From: Candidatus Pacearchaeota archaeon | GTDB lineage: Archaea > Nanobdellota > Nanobdellia > Pacearchaeales > GW2011-AR1 | Reading direction: 5' to 3' | Length of the DNA stretch: 9,831 nucleotides | Assembly: GCA_014728565.1 (NCBI GenBank) | Contig: WJLK01000034.1 | Location: forward strand, 1-9,831 | Part shown: one piece after another, positions 1 to 7,788 of the stretch | How the letters are laid out: every line of letters begins with the position of its first letter | Numbering within the stretch: position 1 is the first letter of the stretch | The notes under the pieces: generated by a model | Told to the model about the DNA's origin: nothing | The model's database searches: none | Seen by the model: the letters and a program-made list of their open reading frames with translations, nothing else | Made by a program: the position numbers and the translations under genes

Positions 1-23
1 ATTTATAGTAATCTATAATAATC

Positions 24-31
24 TTTAAAAA
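24..31 (+). promoter_or_regulatory. TATA box of the SecB-like gene
   Basis: The octamer TTTAAAAA is centred 25.5 nt upstream of the ATG at 53. No Shine-Dalgarno sequence precedes the ATG, so a leaderless transcript starting at or next to the start codon is likely. The same spacing recurs at four other promoters in this window. Confidence 0.65.
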
Positions 32-52
32 CTCAGGTTCAATTATTTCCTC

Positions 53-460
53 ATGAGAATAGTAGGTTTTAATTTATCAAAAATTTTAGTAGAGAGAAAA
101 GAGCATTTTGGAACAAAACCAAAAGTAAACCAGAACATAGATATCAAAAATATAATAAAAGAAAAAATACCAATCTCTGACCAGGATGCTCTGAAAATAA
201 ATTTTAATCTTTCAATTAATTATTCAGAGAATTTCGCTAAACTAGAATTTGAGGGAAGTGTTATAGGAATCCCAAACAAAGAGGAACTAAAAAAGTTTTT
301 AGACACATGGAAGAAAAAACAAATTCCAGAAGATGCCAGAGTACCTCTTTTTAATTTCATCATGAATAAATGCAATGTAAAAGCCATTCAACTAGAAGAT
401 GAAATGGGCCTTCCCCTACATGTTCCAATGCCAAGACTCTCTCCTAAAAAAGAAAACTAA
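53..460 (+). CDS. SecB-like small protein, hypothetical
   Basis: This 135-aa protein has no signal peptide or membrane segment and is probably cytosolic. Residues 46-75 look like paired beta strands (LKINFNLSINYSENFAKLEF, then GSVIGIPNKEEL). A helix-rich segment with PLFNFIMNKCNVKAIQLEDE at 98-117 and a proline-rich end, LPLHVPMPRL, at 120-129 follow. This order, beta sheet then helix then a PL..P.P..L tail, recalls the bacterial export chaperone SecB and the SecB-like proteins found outside proteobacteria; the tail is the best resemblance. The match is from memory and fold pattern only, so a chaperone role is a hypothesis. The ATG at 53 is favoured because a TATA box lies at the standard leaderless distance. 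The stop codon overlaps that of the convergent phosphoesterase gene (shared bases 457-460), so the two genes have no spacer and their 3' transcripts must overlap. Confidence 0.7.
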   Translation: MRIVGFNLSKILVERKEHFGTKPKVNQNIDIKNIIKEKIPISDQDALKINFNLSINYSENFAKLEFEGSVIGIPNKEELKKFLDTWKKKQIPEDARVPLFNFIMNKCNVKAIQLEDEMGLPLHVPMPRLSPKKEN

Positions 461-1203
461 TCAATCAACTCCCTTAACTTTCCAAAATTATACTCTTTTT
501 TATCTTTATTATTGTAAATAATAACTTCAAAATTTTTTAATTCTTTATTTTCTATAATAAAATGTTCTTTTTTGTTTTTATTTGTCTCATCTATATCTAG
601 TAAATCAAATCCATAACTGACAGGAGTAAAACTTGGCAAAACATAAACTGTTTTACTCTTCCATCTTCCTTTTAAAAAACATTTGAACTTCTCACTCTTG
701 TATTTATCAGCTATTATTATTGCAGGATGGAGATGTCCAAACACCAACACATCTGTCTGTCTGTTTAAACACTGTTCAAACAACCCATCACCATGCAAAA
801 AACACACTCCCTCGCGAATATAAAAGTCTCTTAACTCAATATCCCTTTTTCTTAGTATTGGTATTAAAACCTTATCATGATTTCCTTTTATCACAGTTAT
901 CTTATATGTTTTATTTTTTAAATAATCCAGAAACTCTAAAACCTCTCTCCACTCTCTATTACTGATATTTCCAAAATCATGCTTTAAATCACCAAGAATA
1001 ACAATCTCTCTTATATTAATCTTCTTTTTTTCCAGATAATCAAAAACTCCTTCTATTTTTTTAATTATCTGTTTTTTATGTAATCCTGGAAATATTGCTT
1101 TTTGAAACTGCTCCTCATAACCCAGATGCATATCTCCAATTACAAGAACATCCCCAACTAGCAAACAATCATTTAGGAATTTTATTTTATTTTTTAATTT
1201 CAT
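457..1203 (-). CDS. Calcineurin-like metallophosphoesterase, COG1407 (PdeM/ICC-like) family
   Basis: This 248-aa protein carries the complete metal-binding motif set of calcineurin-like phosphoesterases: GDMHLG (23-28), GDLKHDFG (71-78), GNHD (107-110), LHGD (136-139) and GHLHP (156-160). The late LPSFTPVSYG segment (189-198) fits the COG1407 subgroup. Family members use two metal ions to hydrolyse phosphodiesters. In bacteria the relative PdeM travels with an Lhr-type helicase, a ligase and an exonuclease in a DNA-damage gene set. Here the gene follows the Lhr-type helicase, with its ATG 17 nt inside the helicase gene, so co-transcription and translational coupling are likely. No TATA box of its own is evident. 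A cytosolic nuclease or phosphodiesterase working with the helicase is a good inference; the natural substrate cannot be read from the sequence. Codons near residues 142-149 contain two TGTTYRAACA palindromes (762-782), described separately. Confidence 0.93.
   Translation of the reverse strand: MKLKNKIKFLNDCLLVGDVLVIGDMHLGYEEQFQKAIFPGLHKKQIIKKIEGVFDYLEKKKINIREIVILGDLKHDFGNISNREWREVLEFLDYLKNKTYKITVIKGNHDKVLIPILRKRDIELRDFYIREGVCFLHGDGLFEQCLNRQTDVLVFGHLHPAIIIADKYKSEKFKCFLKGRWKSKTVYVLPSFTPVSYGFDLLDIDETNKNKKEHFIIENKELKNFEVIIYNNKDKKEYNFGKLRELID
762..782. repeat. Tandem pair of TGTTYRAACA palindromes inside the phosphoesterase gene
   Basis: TGTTTAAACA (762-771) and TGTTCAAACA (773-782) lie 11 bp apart, start to start. 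They match the palindrome repeated in the coiled-coil/HTH gene at 9025-9633, where two copies at 9307 and 9319 have nearly the same spacing (12 bp). The two copies here fall in different codon phases. Confidence 0.5.
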
Positions 1204-3793
1204 TTTCCTTGATCTCTTTTATAACAGCTGCATGCATTCTTTTTAAAAACTCTATTCTATCCTCGACCTTTAATAAGTCAGAATAACCCTGTAAAACAAG
1301 ATTAAGAGCAAAAGGACTTGGAAGTTTTGTATTTATCTTTTTAATTTCAATATCTTTGTTTTTAATCCACTTTATTACCTGCTTTGCATTTTTTATATCC
1401 ATTAAATCTTCTAAAACCTCTCTTCTAGCTTCTTTTAATATAGGAAAATCCTTACTTATCTTATTAATAGCACTCATTAATAAAAAACTCCTCATCTGTT
1501 GTTTTCCCACACTTTTTGTCTGTCCTTTGTAGTTTCTTAAAATCATAAGGCTTCTTGCAGCACAGTGCCTAAATCTTCTTTTAAGTACCTCTGTTTTTGC
1601 AATAGCCTCATCTAAAATCTTTCTTATATTTTTTTCATTTAAGAATTTTATAGCTTCATCAATAGGAAGCCTCTCACCTGCAAAGTAAAAACCATTATCA
1701 CTAATTCCAATTTCAATATCTCTGCCAACTTTCTGAGCCATTAGATAGGCCAGAGCTCTTGAAAGAGCATCATTAACCCTTCTTCCATATAGAGAGTGAA
1801 AAACAACATAGTTTTTATCCCCCTTATAATTTTCAACTACTAATTGATTTTTATGAGGTATTTTAGCATATCTAAATTGCTCATAAAAATAATTATAAAT
1901 AGCCTTTGCAACTTTATCCCCCGTATAAGCATACTCTTTAATAAAACCTATAATTTCTTTTTCTTTTTTATTTTTCCCAAATTTTTCATCTAATAGTTTT
2001 CTAAATTTATTTATCTCTAGAGCAGAGTCAAAACTTAGTGGCAGTTGCTCAGAAAACCAGCTTGGAATTGTAGGATTTCTTTTAATAGCTACTCTAACAT
2101 AAGCTTTCATTCCTCGGGTGTATAGGAACTGGTATTTTTTACCTCCTAAAACAAAAACATCTCCTGGTTTCATTTTTTCTAAAAACCCCTCGTCTATAAC
2201 ACCTACTTTGTGATCTTTTCTCTCCCCACTTGCAATAACAACAGTAATAAAACTCTCTTCAGGTATTGTTCCTATATTTGTCATATAGATAACTCTTGCT
2301 AGTTTGCCTTTTTTACCAATCTGCTTTGTTTCATCATCATACCATATTTTTGCATAAACATTTCTATGTTCTAGTTCATACTCTCCTGCTAGATAACTAA
2401 TTACCCCCATAAAATCATCTCTACTCAGATTTTTGTAACAATAACTCTTTTTTATTAAATTAAACATATCCCCGATGTCCCATATCTTTTGTATAGCCAT
2501 TCCATAAACTTGCTGACTTAAGACATCCAGACTGTTTTCAGGAATATGAATCTTATCAATCTTTCTCTCAATTCCTTCTTTAGCTAAAATCGTACTTTCT
2601 ACTAAATCATCCCTATCCACAACAATGAATCTTCCCTTGCTTATATCATGCAGTTTATGACCTGCTCTTCCTATTCTCTGAAGAGCTCTCGCTGAACTTT
2701 TTGGACTTCCTAGTAAAATAACTAAATCAATATAACCTATATCAATTCCAAGCTCTAAACTAGTGCTGGTAACAACAACTTTTAATTCACCTTTTCTTAA
2801 TCTTTCCTCAACTGAAAATCTGTGCTCTTTACTTAAAGATGAGTGATGAGCCTCTATGTTTTCAATATAATTATCAGGAAACATATCTTTTAAATGATTA
2901 ACAACTCTCTCTGTTGCAGACCGAGTGTTTGTAAAAATAACTGTTGTTTTATGATCTTGAATTAATTTGTCAATAAGAGTATAAAGAGAGGAATGAAGAT
3001 TATATTTATCAGTATCAATCAAATCCTCAACACCTGTTAATACATTTATTTCCATTTTTTTACTATTCTTTACTTCAGCAATTAAACATTCCCTATCAGA
3101 ACCAACTAGAAAATTAGCAACCTCATCAAGAGGAGCAATAGTAGCACTAAGCCCGATTCTAACAGGAGTTATTTTACTTATACTCTCTAGCCTCTCTAAA
3201 CTAAGACTTAAATAAACACCTCTTTTATTTCCCAGGGAGTGAATTTCATCAATAATAACAAACTCAACTCCGTAAAACAAATCCATGAATTTTTTACTTG
3301 TAAGTGCAATTGCTAGGCCTTCGGGGGTTGTTATAAATATGTGCGGTGGATTTTTTAGCATTTTAGCCTTGTCCTTACTGCTTGTATCACCTGTTCTTAA
3401 CCCAATTCTTATCTCCTGCAATTTTATATTTTTTATCTTAGCTAATTTTTTTATTTCTTCAAGAGGTTTTATTAGATTAACATAAATATCGCTGTTTAGA
3501 GCCTTAAGAGGACTTGAATAAACACAATAGACTTTTTCCTCTAACTCATTTTTTTTTGCCAGACTAACTAGATAATTCAAAATAGAGAGAAAGCTGGTTA
3601 AGGTCTTTCCACTACCAGTAGGAGCACTAATAAGTATATTTCTTCTTTTATAAATATTAATAACTCCATGTAACTGACTTTCTGAAAAATTATTGAATTT
3701 TGTAAAAAACCACTCTTTAACAAGAGGATCAAGCATTTCTATTATCTCCTGAGAATTTCCCAATCTGGATCTGGGATATTTTTTTTCTTGCAT
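1187..3793 (-). CDS. lhr: Lhr-family superfamily 2 ATP-dependent helicase
   Basis: This 868-aa protein is a full-length Lhr-core enzyme. Its SF2 helicase motifs are APTGSGKT (57-64, Walker A), DEIH (182-185, Walker B), SAT (216-218), VIFTNTRS (285-292, motif IV), TSTSLELGID (342-351, motif V) and QRIGRAGHK (372-380, motif VI). After the two RecA-like domains come a winged-helix region and the Lhr-specific C-terminal domain, recognisable by IPSWFSEQLPLSFD (576-589). Archaeal Lhr proteins are ATP-driven 3'-5' helicases and strand-annealing enzymes linked to DNA repair and RNA processing; the length of about 870 aa is normal for the archaeal core form and lacks the long extension of E. coli Lhr. 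It is first in an operon with the COG1407 phosphoesterase, which overlaps its last 17 nt. The ATG at 3793 is supported by a TATA-like box about 30 nt upstream. Whether it is aLhr1 or aLhr2 needs a phylogeny. Confidence 0.95.
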   Translation of the reverse strand: MQEKKYPRSRLGNSQEIIEMLDPLVKEWFFTKFNNFSESQLHGVINIYKRRNILISAPTGSGKTLTSFLSILNYLVSLAKKNELEEKVYCVYSSPLKALNSDIYVNLIKPLEEIKKLAKIKNIKLQEIRIGLRTGDTSSKDKAKMLKNPPHIFITTPEGLAIALTSKKFMDLFYGVEFVIIDEIHSLGNKRGVYLSLSLERLESISKITPVRIGLSATIAPLDEVANFLVGSDRECLIAEVKNSKKMEINVLTGVEDLIDTDKYNLHSSLYTLIDKLIQDHKTTVIFTNTRSATERVVNHLKDMFPDNYIENIEAHHSSLSKEHRFSVEERLRKGELKVVVTSTSLELGIDIGYIDLVILLGSPKSSARALQRIGRAGHKLHDISKGRFIVVDRDDLVESTILAKEGIERKIDKIHIPENSLDVLSQQVYGMAIQKIWDIGDMFNLIKKSYCYKNLSRDDFMGVISYLAGEYELEHRNVYAKIWYDDETKQIGKKGKLARVIYMTNIGTIPEESFITVVIASGERKDHKVGVIDEGFLEKMKPGDVFVLGGKKYQFLYTRGMKAYVRVAIKRNPTIPSWFSEQLPLSFDSALEINKFRKLLDEKFGKNKKEKEIIGFIKEYAYTGDKVAKAIYNYFYEQFRYAKIPHKNQLVVENYKGDKNYVVFHSLYGRRVNDALSRALAYLMAQKVGRDIEIGISDNGFYFAGERLPIDEAIKFLNEKNIRKILDEAIAKTEVLKRRFRHCAARSLMILRNYKGQTKSVGKQQMRSFLLMSAINKISKDFPILKEARREVLEDLMDIKNAKQVIKWIKNKDIEIKKINTKLPSPFALNLVLQGYSDLLKVEDRIEFLKRMHAAVIKEIKENEIKK

Positions 3794-3819
3794 TTTAAAT
3801 ATTATCAGAACACCAGAAT

Positions 3820-3827
3820 TATAAAAA
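3820..3827 (-). promoter_or_regulatory. TATA-like box of the lhr operon
   Basis: Read on the minus strand this is TTTTTATA, centred 30.5 nt upstream of the helicase ATG. This predicts a leader of about 5 nt or none. It lies in the 77-bp gap after the upstream surface-protein gene, so the helicase operon probably has its own promoter. Confidence 0.5.
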
Positions 3828-3870
3828 ATATTGATTATTTTTAAAATTAACTAACTACTTCTGGATTGCA

Positions 3871-5910
3871 TTAATTTCCACCAGGAATAGAACTGGGGTT
3901 ATTTTTTCCTTTTTCATCTCCTACCACAACAAAACCAAATCCTATTTTAACTTTTTTGTTCTTTGATTTTTTTTCTGACATTAACAATATAAGTATAAGA
4001 GCAATTATAACAAGAATAACAACCACAATTGTATAAAAAATAACATCTCCAGTATTAAATATCCTCTCCCTACCCTCTTCAACACTTTCTTCAATAAACA
4101 AATTCCAGGTTTTATCAATTATTTCATCTCCTCTGACAATCTTTACTCTAACAGTATAATTTCCTTTTTCAAGACCCACTGCTTTGTACATCTTTGAATC
4201 ACTTTCAACAAGTTCTTCGTTTAAGTACCACTCTATGCTATCACAATCATCATTAGCAATACTAAATGTTTTTTCATCACCTAAGAATATAGTTATATCA
4301 GTTCCTTCAGGATTAGGATATAAAATTTTAAAAACACTTTCAGAAGTATTCTCTTCTAAAACAACCTCTTCATCACCACTATCACCCTCACTAGATTCCT
4401 CATCCTCCTGGTTTTGTACAATGTAACAATTAACTTTGCTTTTTTCTTCATTATAAGAGTCATTAGCATAAATATAAAAATAAGCCTCTCCAATCCAGTT
4501 TTTTCTTGGTTTTAGTATTAATTCTGTTGAATTTCTCTTAACTGTTATGTTTGTGTTGTTTCCACTAACATCTTTTGGATATTCCCATTTAAAAATCAAA
4601 ACATCATCTTCCTCATCATCAAAACACTCCTCTATATCAAGAATGTAATTTGTGTTCATTTCCCAGACAAGATCACCACACTCACTGCTTTCAAAATCAG
4701 GTTCCTGGTTAATAAAACATCTGCCACTATCACAGTAACCATTTTCACATGCAAAGTCAGAATAAAGTATCTTATTTGTTTTACAATAATACTCCCTAAC
4801 TGTGCCATTATTAACACAGTGATCCATACTACTTGTTGAAAGATTCCTAGAGGTTCTTTTTTCAAAAATATCTTTTTCATCAGGATCCAGACACCCGTAA
4901 ATTTTTACATTGAAATTATTGCTTGTTATATTTTCAAATCCAGAATAACTAAGTGTGATATTCACTAAAAAAATACCCCCTATTGTAGATTCAGTACTAA
5001 AATCAACTGGATGCAAATAATAATCATGCATATCCAATGTGAATTCTCCAGACTTATTTACTAAATAACTAAAAATAAGTTCATCACTCCCAAAACCAAG
5101 ATTATCAAAATAATCTTCTAGATATATTACACTGTCATGTCTTTTACTTCCATATAAAATAACATCAGGAATATTTGAAGTCTGAGTTGTATTGACTGTT
5201 TTTTCAATACCTATTATCTGATGGAAATAATCTATCTGAATATATTTAAAAACAAAACCCGCTGCTTTGGCTTGATTATCTGTAAAACCATAAGAGTCAC
5301 CAAAATCCAAGAAATTTCCTGTATCTATCCTGAAATTATCTGAAAATTCAGAATCAGCTGAAGCTGTAATATTTATATCCAAAGATCTGTTTTCAGTTAA
5401 ATCTCCTCTGGCAAGATCATCAATAAAATTATCAAATCCCCCCTGATTTATATTTGCACTGTCAAAACTCTCTAAATCTGTTATTCCTTCTGAAGTAAGT
5501 TTAGTATAAAAGCTAATTACTGAAAGATTTCTAATTCCAAAACCATCCATTGAAACTCCAGTGATTATGTAATAGATATCACTAATGTTCTTGTATAGTA
5601 AATACCTAGTGCAATCAGAATTATTGATTATTGTAATATTTTCTGAACTTTCTTTAAAAATAGAATCCCAGGAAACAGTGAAGTTTTCTTCATTACACTC
5701 CTCAGGAAAATAAATTCCTGTTTCAGGATCAAAACCCATAATTCCTATGCTTCCTAATTCTCCCTGCAATTTTTTATTTTCACTTCCTCCAATGAAATTT
5801 ACAGATATCCACAGAAAAGTCAGAATAACAAGAATAATTATTAGAAAAATTAGTAATTTTTTAATCAAACTTGTTTTTATAACTATCTCTTTTTTAACCT
5901 TCTTTTTCAT
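3871..5910 (-). CDS. Membrane-anchored surface protein with cadherin/Ig-like domains (larger paralog)
   Basis: This 679-aa protein starts with a basic N-terminus and a hydrophobic helix (about 19-41), then a long ectodomain, a second membrane helix (about 622-644) and a lysine-rich tail. Visible modules are: an N-terminal region of unknown fold (45-250); a cadherin-like segment beginning VIYLEDYFDNLGFGSDEL (261-278); a cysteine-rich knot with eight Cys (340-398); a second cadherin-like segment with ILDIEECFDDEEDD (423-436) and LKPRKNWIGE (466-475); an acidic linker (501-520); and an Ig/PKD-like domain (525-608). Many NxS/T sequons occur (for example NNTNIT and NYT), consistent with archaeal N-glycosylation. 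The Ig-like domain, membrane helix and basic tail match those of the next gene upstream, so the two are paralogs. A cell-surface adhesion, binding or envelope role is inferred; no enzymatic motif is seen. The ATG at 5910 has a TATA box 25.5 nt upstream. Confidence 0.85.
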   Translation of the reverse strand: MKKKVKKEIVIKTSLIKKLLIFLIIILVILTFLWISVNFIGGSENKKLQGELGSIGIMGFDPETGIYFPEECNEENFTVSWDSIFKESSENITIINNSDCTRYLLYKNISDIYYIITGVSMDGFGIRNLSVISFYTKLTSEGITDLESFDSANINQGGFDNFIDDLARGDLTENRSLDINITASADSEFSDNFRIDTGNFLDFGDSYGFTDNQAKAAGFVFKYIQIDYFHQIIGIEKTVNTTQTSNIPDVILYGSKRHDSVIYLEDYFDNLGFGSDELIFSYLVNKSGEFTLDMHDYYLHPVDFSTESTIGGIFLVNITLSYSGFENITSNNFNVKIYGCLDPDEKDIFEKRTSRNLSTSSMDHCVNNGTVREYYCKTNKILYSDFACENGYCDSGRCFINQEPDFESSECGDLVWEMNTNYILDIEECFDDEEDDVLIFKWEYPKDVSGNNTNITVKRNSTELILKPRKNWIGEAYFYIYANDSYNEEKSKVNCYIVQNQEDEESSEGDSGDEEVVLEENTSESVFKILYPNPEGTDITIFLGDEKTFSIANDDCDSIEWYLNEELVESDSKMYKAVGLEKGNYTVRVKIVRGDEIIDKTWNLFIEESVEEGRERIFNTGDVIFYTIVVVILVIIALILILLMSEKKSKNKKVKIGFGFVVVGDEKGKNNPSSIPGGN

Positions 5911-5931
5911 AAATACTAGAATAATAAAAAC

Positions 5932-5939
5932 TTTAAATA
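5932..5939 (-). promoter_or_regulatory. TATA box of the larger surface-protein gene
   Basis: The minus-strand octamer TATTTAAA is centred 25.5 nt upstream of the ATG at 5910, in the 42-bp gap after the preceding gene. It suggests an independent leaderless transcript even though the two surface-protein genes are closely spaced. Confidence 0.65.
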
Positions 5940-5952
5940 ATTATTTAACAAA

Positions 5953-7422
5953 CTAAAATCTTCTTGATGCCCCTCTTCCCTTCATATTCACTGTCCCACT
6001 ATTAAAATCCTGGACAGGAACCTCCATAGGCTTTTCTTTTTTTCTTTTTTTCATAAAAAATAATATTGCAATCAAAATAACAACTATAACAACAATAGCA
6101 ATAATGATATATAGAAGAACAGTCAAAAAACTACTCTCATCATCAGGATATTCATGTCCATTTTCACCATTTCTCTCTCTTACAACAACTGACCATAATT
6201 TAGAATCATAACTTTCTCCTTTTTTTATCCTTACTTCCAGTTCATACTCTCCCTCATACTCACCCCTATATGTGAATCTGTTTGATTTTGTTTCAACAAC
6301 CTCTCCATCAACACTCCATTCGATACCTTCATACCTTGCATTAGCAATACTAAAGGTCCTACCACTATTCAGATATATAAAAGTCAGGTTTCCTTCTGGT
6401 CTTGGAGAGAGTATTCTTATTTTTCCATCAATAATTTCTTGATTTTCTTCATAAAAAGGGTCCTCTGTCTGGTTCCATGATGTCTGATTGCCATCAGTTT
6501 GATTTCCAGTCAAATTTTCTACAAATTCAGTAATAGATTCATTATAACCTGAACTCCCTCCAACAACAACATAAAAACTGTCCTGATAAGTTTCACCCTC
6601 ACAAACAAATTCAACAATTATTTTTTCACTACCTACCCAGTCTTTTGCAGGATAAATACTAACCTTATTTTCACTATCTCTTTCTAACCTTACATTAGGT
6701 CCAGTAGAACTTATATCTACACTAAATCCTTCATCACAATTAAAAAAATCATCTAAATCAAAAGCATTAGTTTTATTTTCATTTTTATTAAGGAATATAT
6801 CTGAAAATCCTCTTATCTGAGGTATATCTGTATACATTTGTTCCCAATCAATAGTAGCCAGTAATTCAGGAAGTCTGACTATTTTGCAATTTTCTGGAAT
6901 TGCAGTAGCATTTATCTGATGCACATTTCCTGACTTTAATTTTTCTCTCATATTTTCTACTACTTCAAAATCACAAAATTCAGCTATATACTCTGCAAAA
7001 AGTAGGGAGTTGTTAAGAACAAGGTCTCCAAATCTTCCCTCAAATTCAATATTAAGTGTATGGCCATCATCCCCAATATTAAAATGTATTAATTCATCTT
7101 CAACAGGCATTCCCGATTCAACAAAGATTTCTAACATTGAGATAAGAAAATCACCTGTTTCAGCAAGATTTACATCAGGAGTTGTAACAGCTACAGCTAC
7201 ACCATTATCTGTTTCTTCAAGAAGTGCTGTTGTATCTTCTCCCTGAAACTGCAGAGAATCTAACTCACCTTTTAAATAGCTTTGTTTGTTTTTTTCAGAT
7301 GCTTTAATATTTCCAATTGAATAAAGGAGAACCCAGCTAAGTACAAGAAATATGAGCAATACATTAAAAAAGATTAACAAACTATGAACAAAATTTCCCT
7401 TATTTCCAACACCCTTTTCCAT
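5953..7422 (-). CDS. Membrane-anchored surface protein with Ig-like domain (smaller paralog)
   Basis: This 489-aa protein has an N-terminal hydrophobic helix (about 12-36), an ectodomain, a C-terminal membrane helix (about 432-457) and a basic tail (KKRKKEK then RGASRRF). Residues 220-288 resemble a degenerate cadherin-like segment (AFDLDDFFNCDE, then VSIYPAKDWVGSE). A linker at 289-328 is packed with sequons (NES, NLT and three NQT), suggesting a glycosylated stalk. An Ig/PKD-like domain follows at 333-416, with the marks ILSPRPEG, FSIAN, IEWSVDGEVV and LWSVVV. The equivalent stretch of the downstream neighbour reads ILYPNPEG, FSIAN, IEWYLNEELV and TWNLFI, so the pair arose by duplication. 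It lacks the cysteine-rich knot of the larger paralog. It is probably an envelope protein exposed outside the cell; the ligand is unknown. The start at 7422 is supported by a TATA box 25.5 nt upstream, shared with a divergent gene. Confidence 0.85.
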   Translation of the reverse strand: MEKGVGNKGNFVHSLLIFFNVLLIFLVLSWVLLYSIGNIKASEKNKQSYLKGELDSLQFQGEDTTALLEETDNGVAVAVTTPDVNLAETGDFLISMLEIFVESGMPVEDELIHFNIGDDGHTLNIEFEGRFGDLVLNNSLLFAEYIAEFCDFEVVENMREKLKSGNVHQINATAIPENCKIVRLPELLATIDWEQMYTDIPQIRGFSDIFLNKNENKTNAFDLDDFFNCDEGFSVDISSTGPNVRLERDSENKVSIYPAKDWVGSEKIIVEFVCEGETYQDSFYVVVGGSSGYNESITEFVENLTGNQTDGNQTSWNQTEDPFYEENQEIIDGKIRILSPRPEGNLTFIYLNSGRTFSIANARYEGIEWSVDGEVVETKSNRFTYRGEYEGEYELEVRIKKGESYDSKLWSVVVRERNGENGHEYPDDESSFLTVLLYIIIAIVVIVVILIAILFFMKKRKKEKPMEVPVQDFNSGTVNMKGRGASRRF

Positions 7423-7443
7423 ATTATTTTAAATAACAACAAG

Positions 7444-7451
7444 TTTAAAAA
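7444..7451. promoter_or_regulatory. Shared bidirectional TATA element
   Basis: TTTAAAAA lies inside the near-palindrome AAGTTTAAAAACTT (7441-7454). Its centre is 25.5 nt from the leftward ATG at 7422 and 28.5 nt from the rightward ATG at 7476. No second TATA-like octamer is needed for either gene, so one TBP site probably serves both directions. Confidence 0.6.
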
Positions 7452-7475
7452 CTTAATCCATTTACAGTTAGTGAG

Positions 7476-7739
7476 ATGAGGCTTAGCAAAGATAAGATAA
7501 ACAAGATCTCAGAACAAATTCTCTCTTTTCTTTATAGTATTTTTCCAGAACAGCCCTTTACAGCTGAAATAGCTAAAGAAATTGCAAGAGATGAAGAATT
7601 TGTTAAAAAAATACTTTTTGATTTGAAATCAAAAGATCTTGTTGTTTCAGTAAGAAAAAACAAAAAAGGAGAGCCTTTTTCTCGGAGGATGAGATGGAGG
7701 TTAACAAAAAGAGTCTATGAGGTTTATAGATCGAGATAA
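7476..7739 (+). CDS. Small winged-helix DNA-binding protein
   Basis: This 87-aa protein has the pattern of a stand-alone winged helix. Helix 1 is INKISEQILSFLYSIF (about 9-24), followed by a helix-turn-helix in FTAEIAKEIARDEEFVKKIL (28-47), where the second helix would read the DNA. LKSKDLVVSVRKNKKGEPFS (50-69) forms the wing, and RRMRWRLTKRVYEVYRSR is a strongly basic C-terminal helix. It is probably a cytosolic transcription factor or chromatin protein. Small proteins of this design are, to my recollection, common in DPANN archaea, but the target is unknown. It shares its TATA element with the divergent surface-protein gene, so it could regulate that gene or itself. The ATG at 7476 is the only credible start; the GTG at 7471 runs into a stop after one codon. 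The gene lies 49 bp before the coiled-coil/HTH gene, which has its own TATA box. Confidence 0.8.
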   Translation: MRLSKDKINKISEQILSFLYSIFPEQPFTAEIAKEIARDEEFVKKILFDLKSKDLVVSVRKNKKGEPFSRRMRWRLTKRVYEVYRSR

Positions 7740-7759
7740 AGTTTTTTAAGATATAAATG

Positions 7760-7767
7760 TTTAAATA
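7760..7767 (+). promoter_or_regulatory. TATA box of the 7789 gene
   Basis: TTTAAATA is centred 25.5 nt upstream of the ATG at 7789. A run of eight T residues (7780-7786 region) lies just before the start codon. It may help terminate transcripts of the preceding gene. Confidence 0.65.
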
Positions 7768-7788
7768 GATTTTAGTTCTTTTTTTTAA

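Noticed and set aside
720..1286. Plus-strand ORFs of 81 and 63 aa opposite the phosphoesterase gene
   Set aside because: They are antisense to conserved metallophosphoesterase motifs and have no upstream TATA at the expected spacing.
3876..3900. Third ORB-like string, TTCCACCAGGAA followed by GGGG, at the 3' end of the larger surface-protein gene
   Set aside because: The dyad is short and imperfect (TTCC/GGAA), the distance to the G-string differs from the two strong elements, and it lies in codons for the C-terminal tail. Chance is likely.
4656..4880. 74-aa ORF in another frame of the larger surface-protein gene
   Set aside because: It is fully inside a convincing gene on the same strand, with no promoter or recognisable domain.
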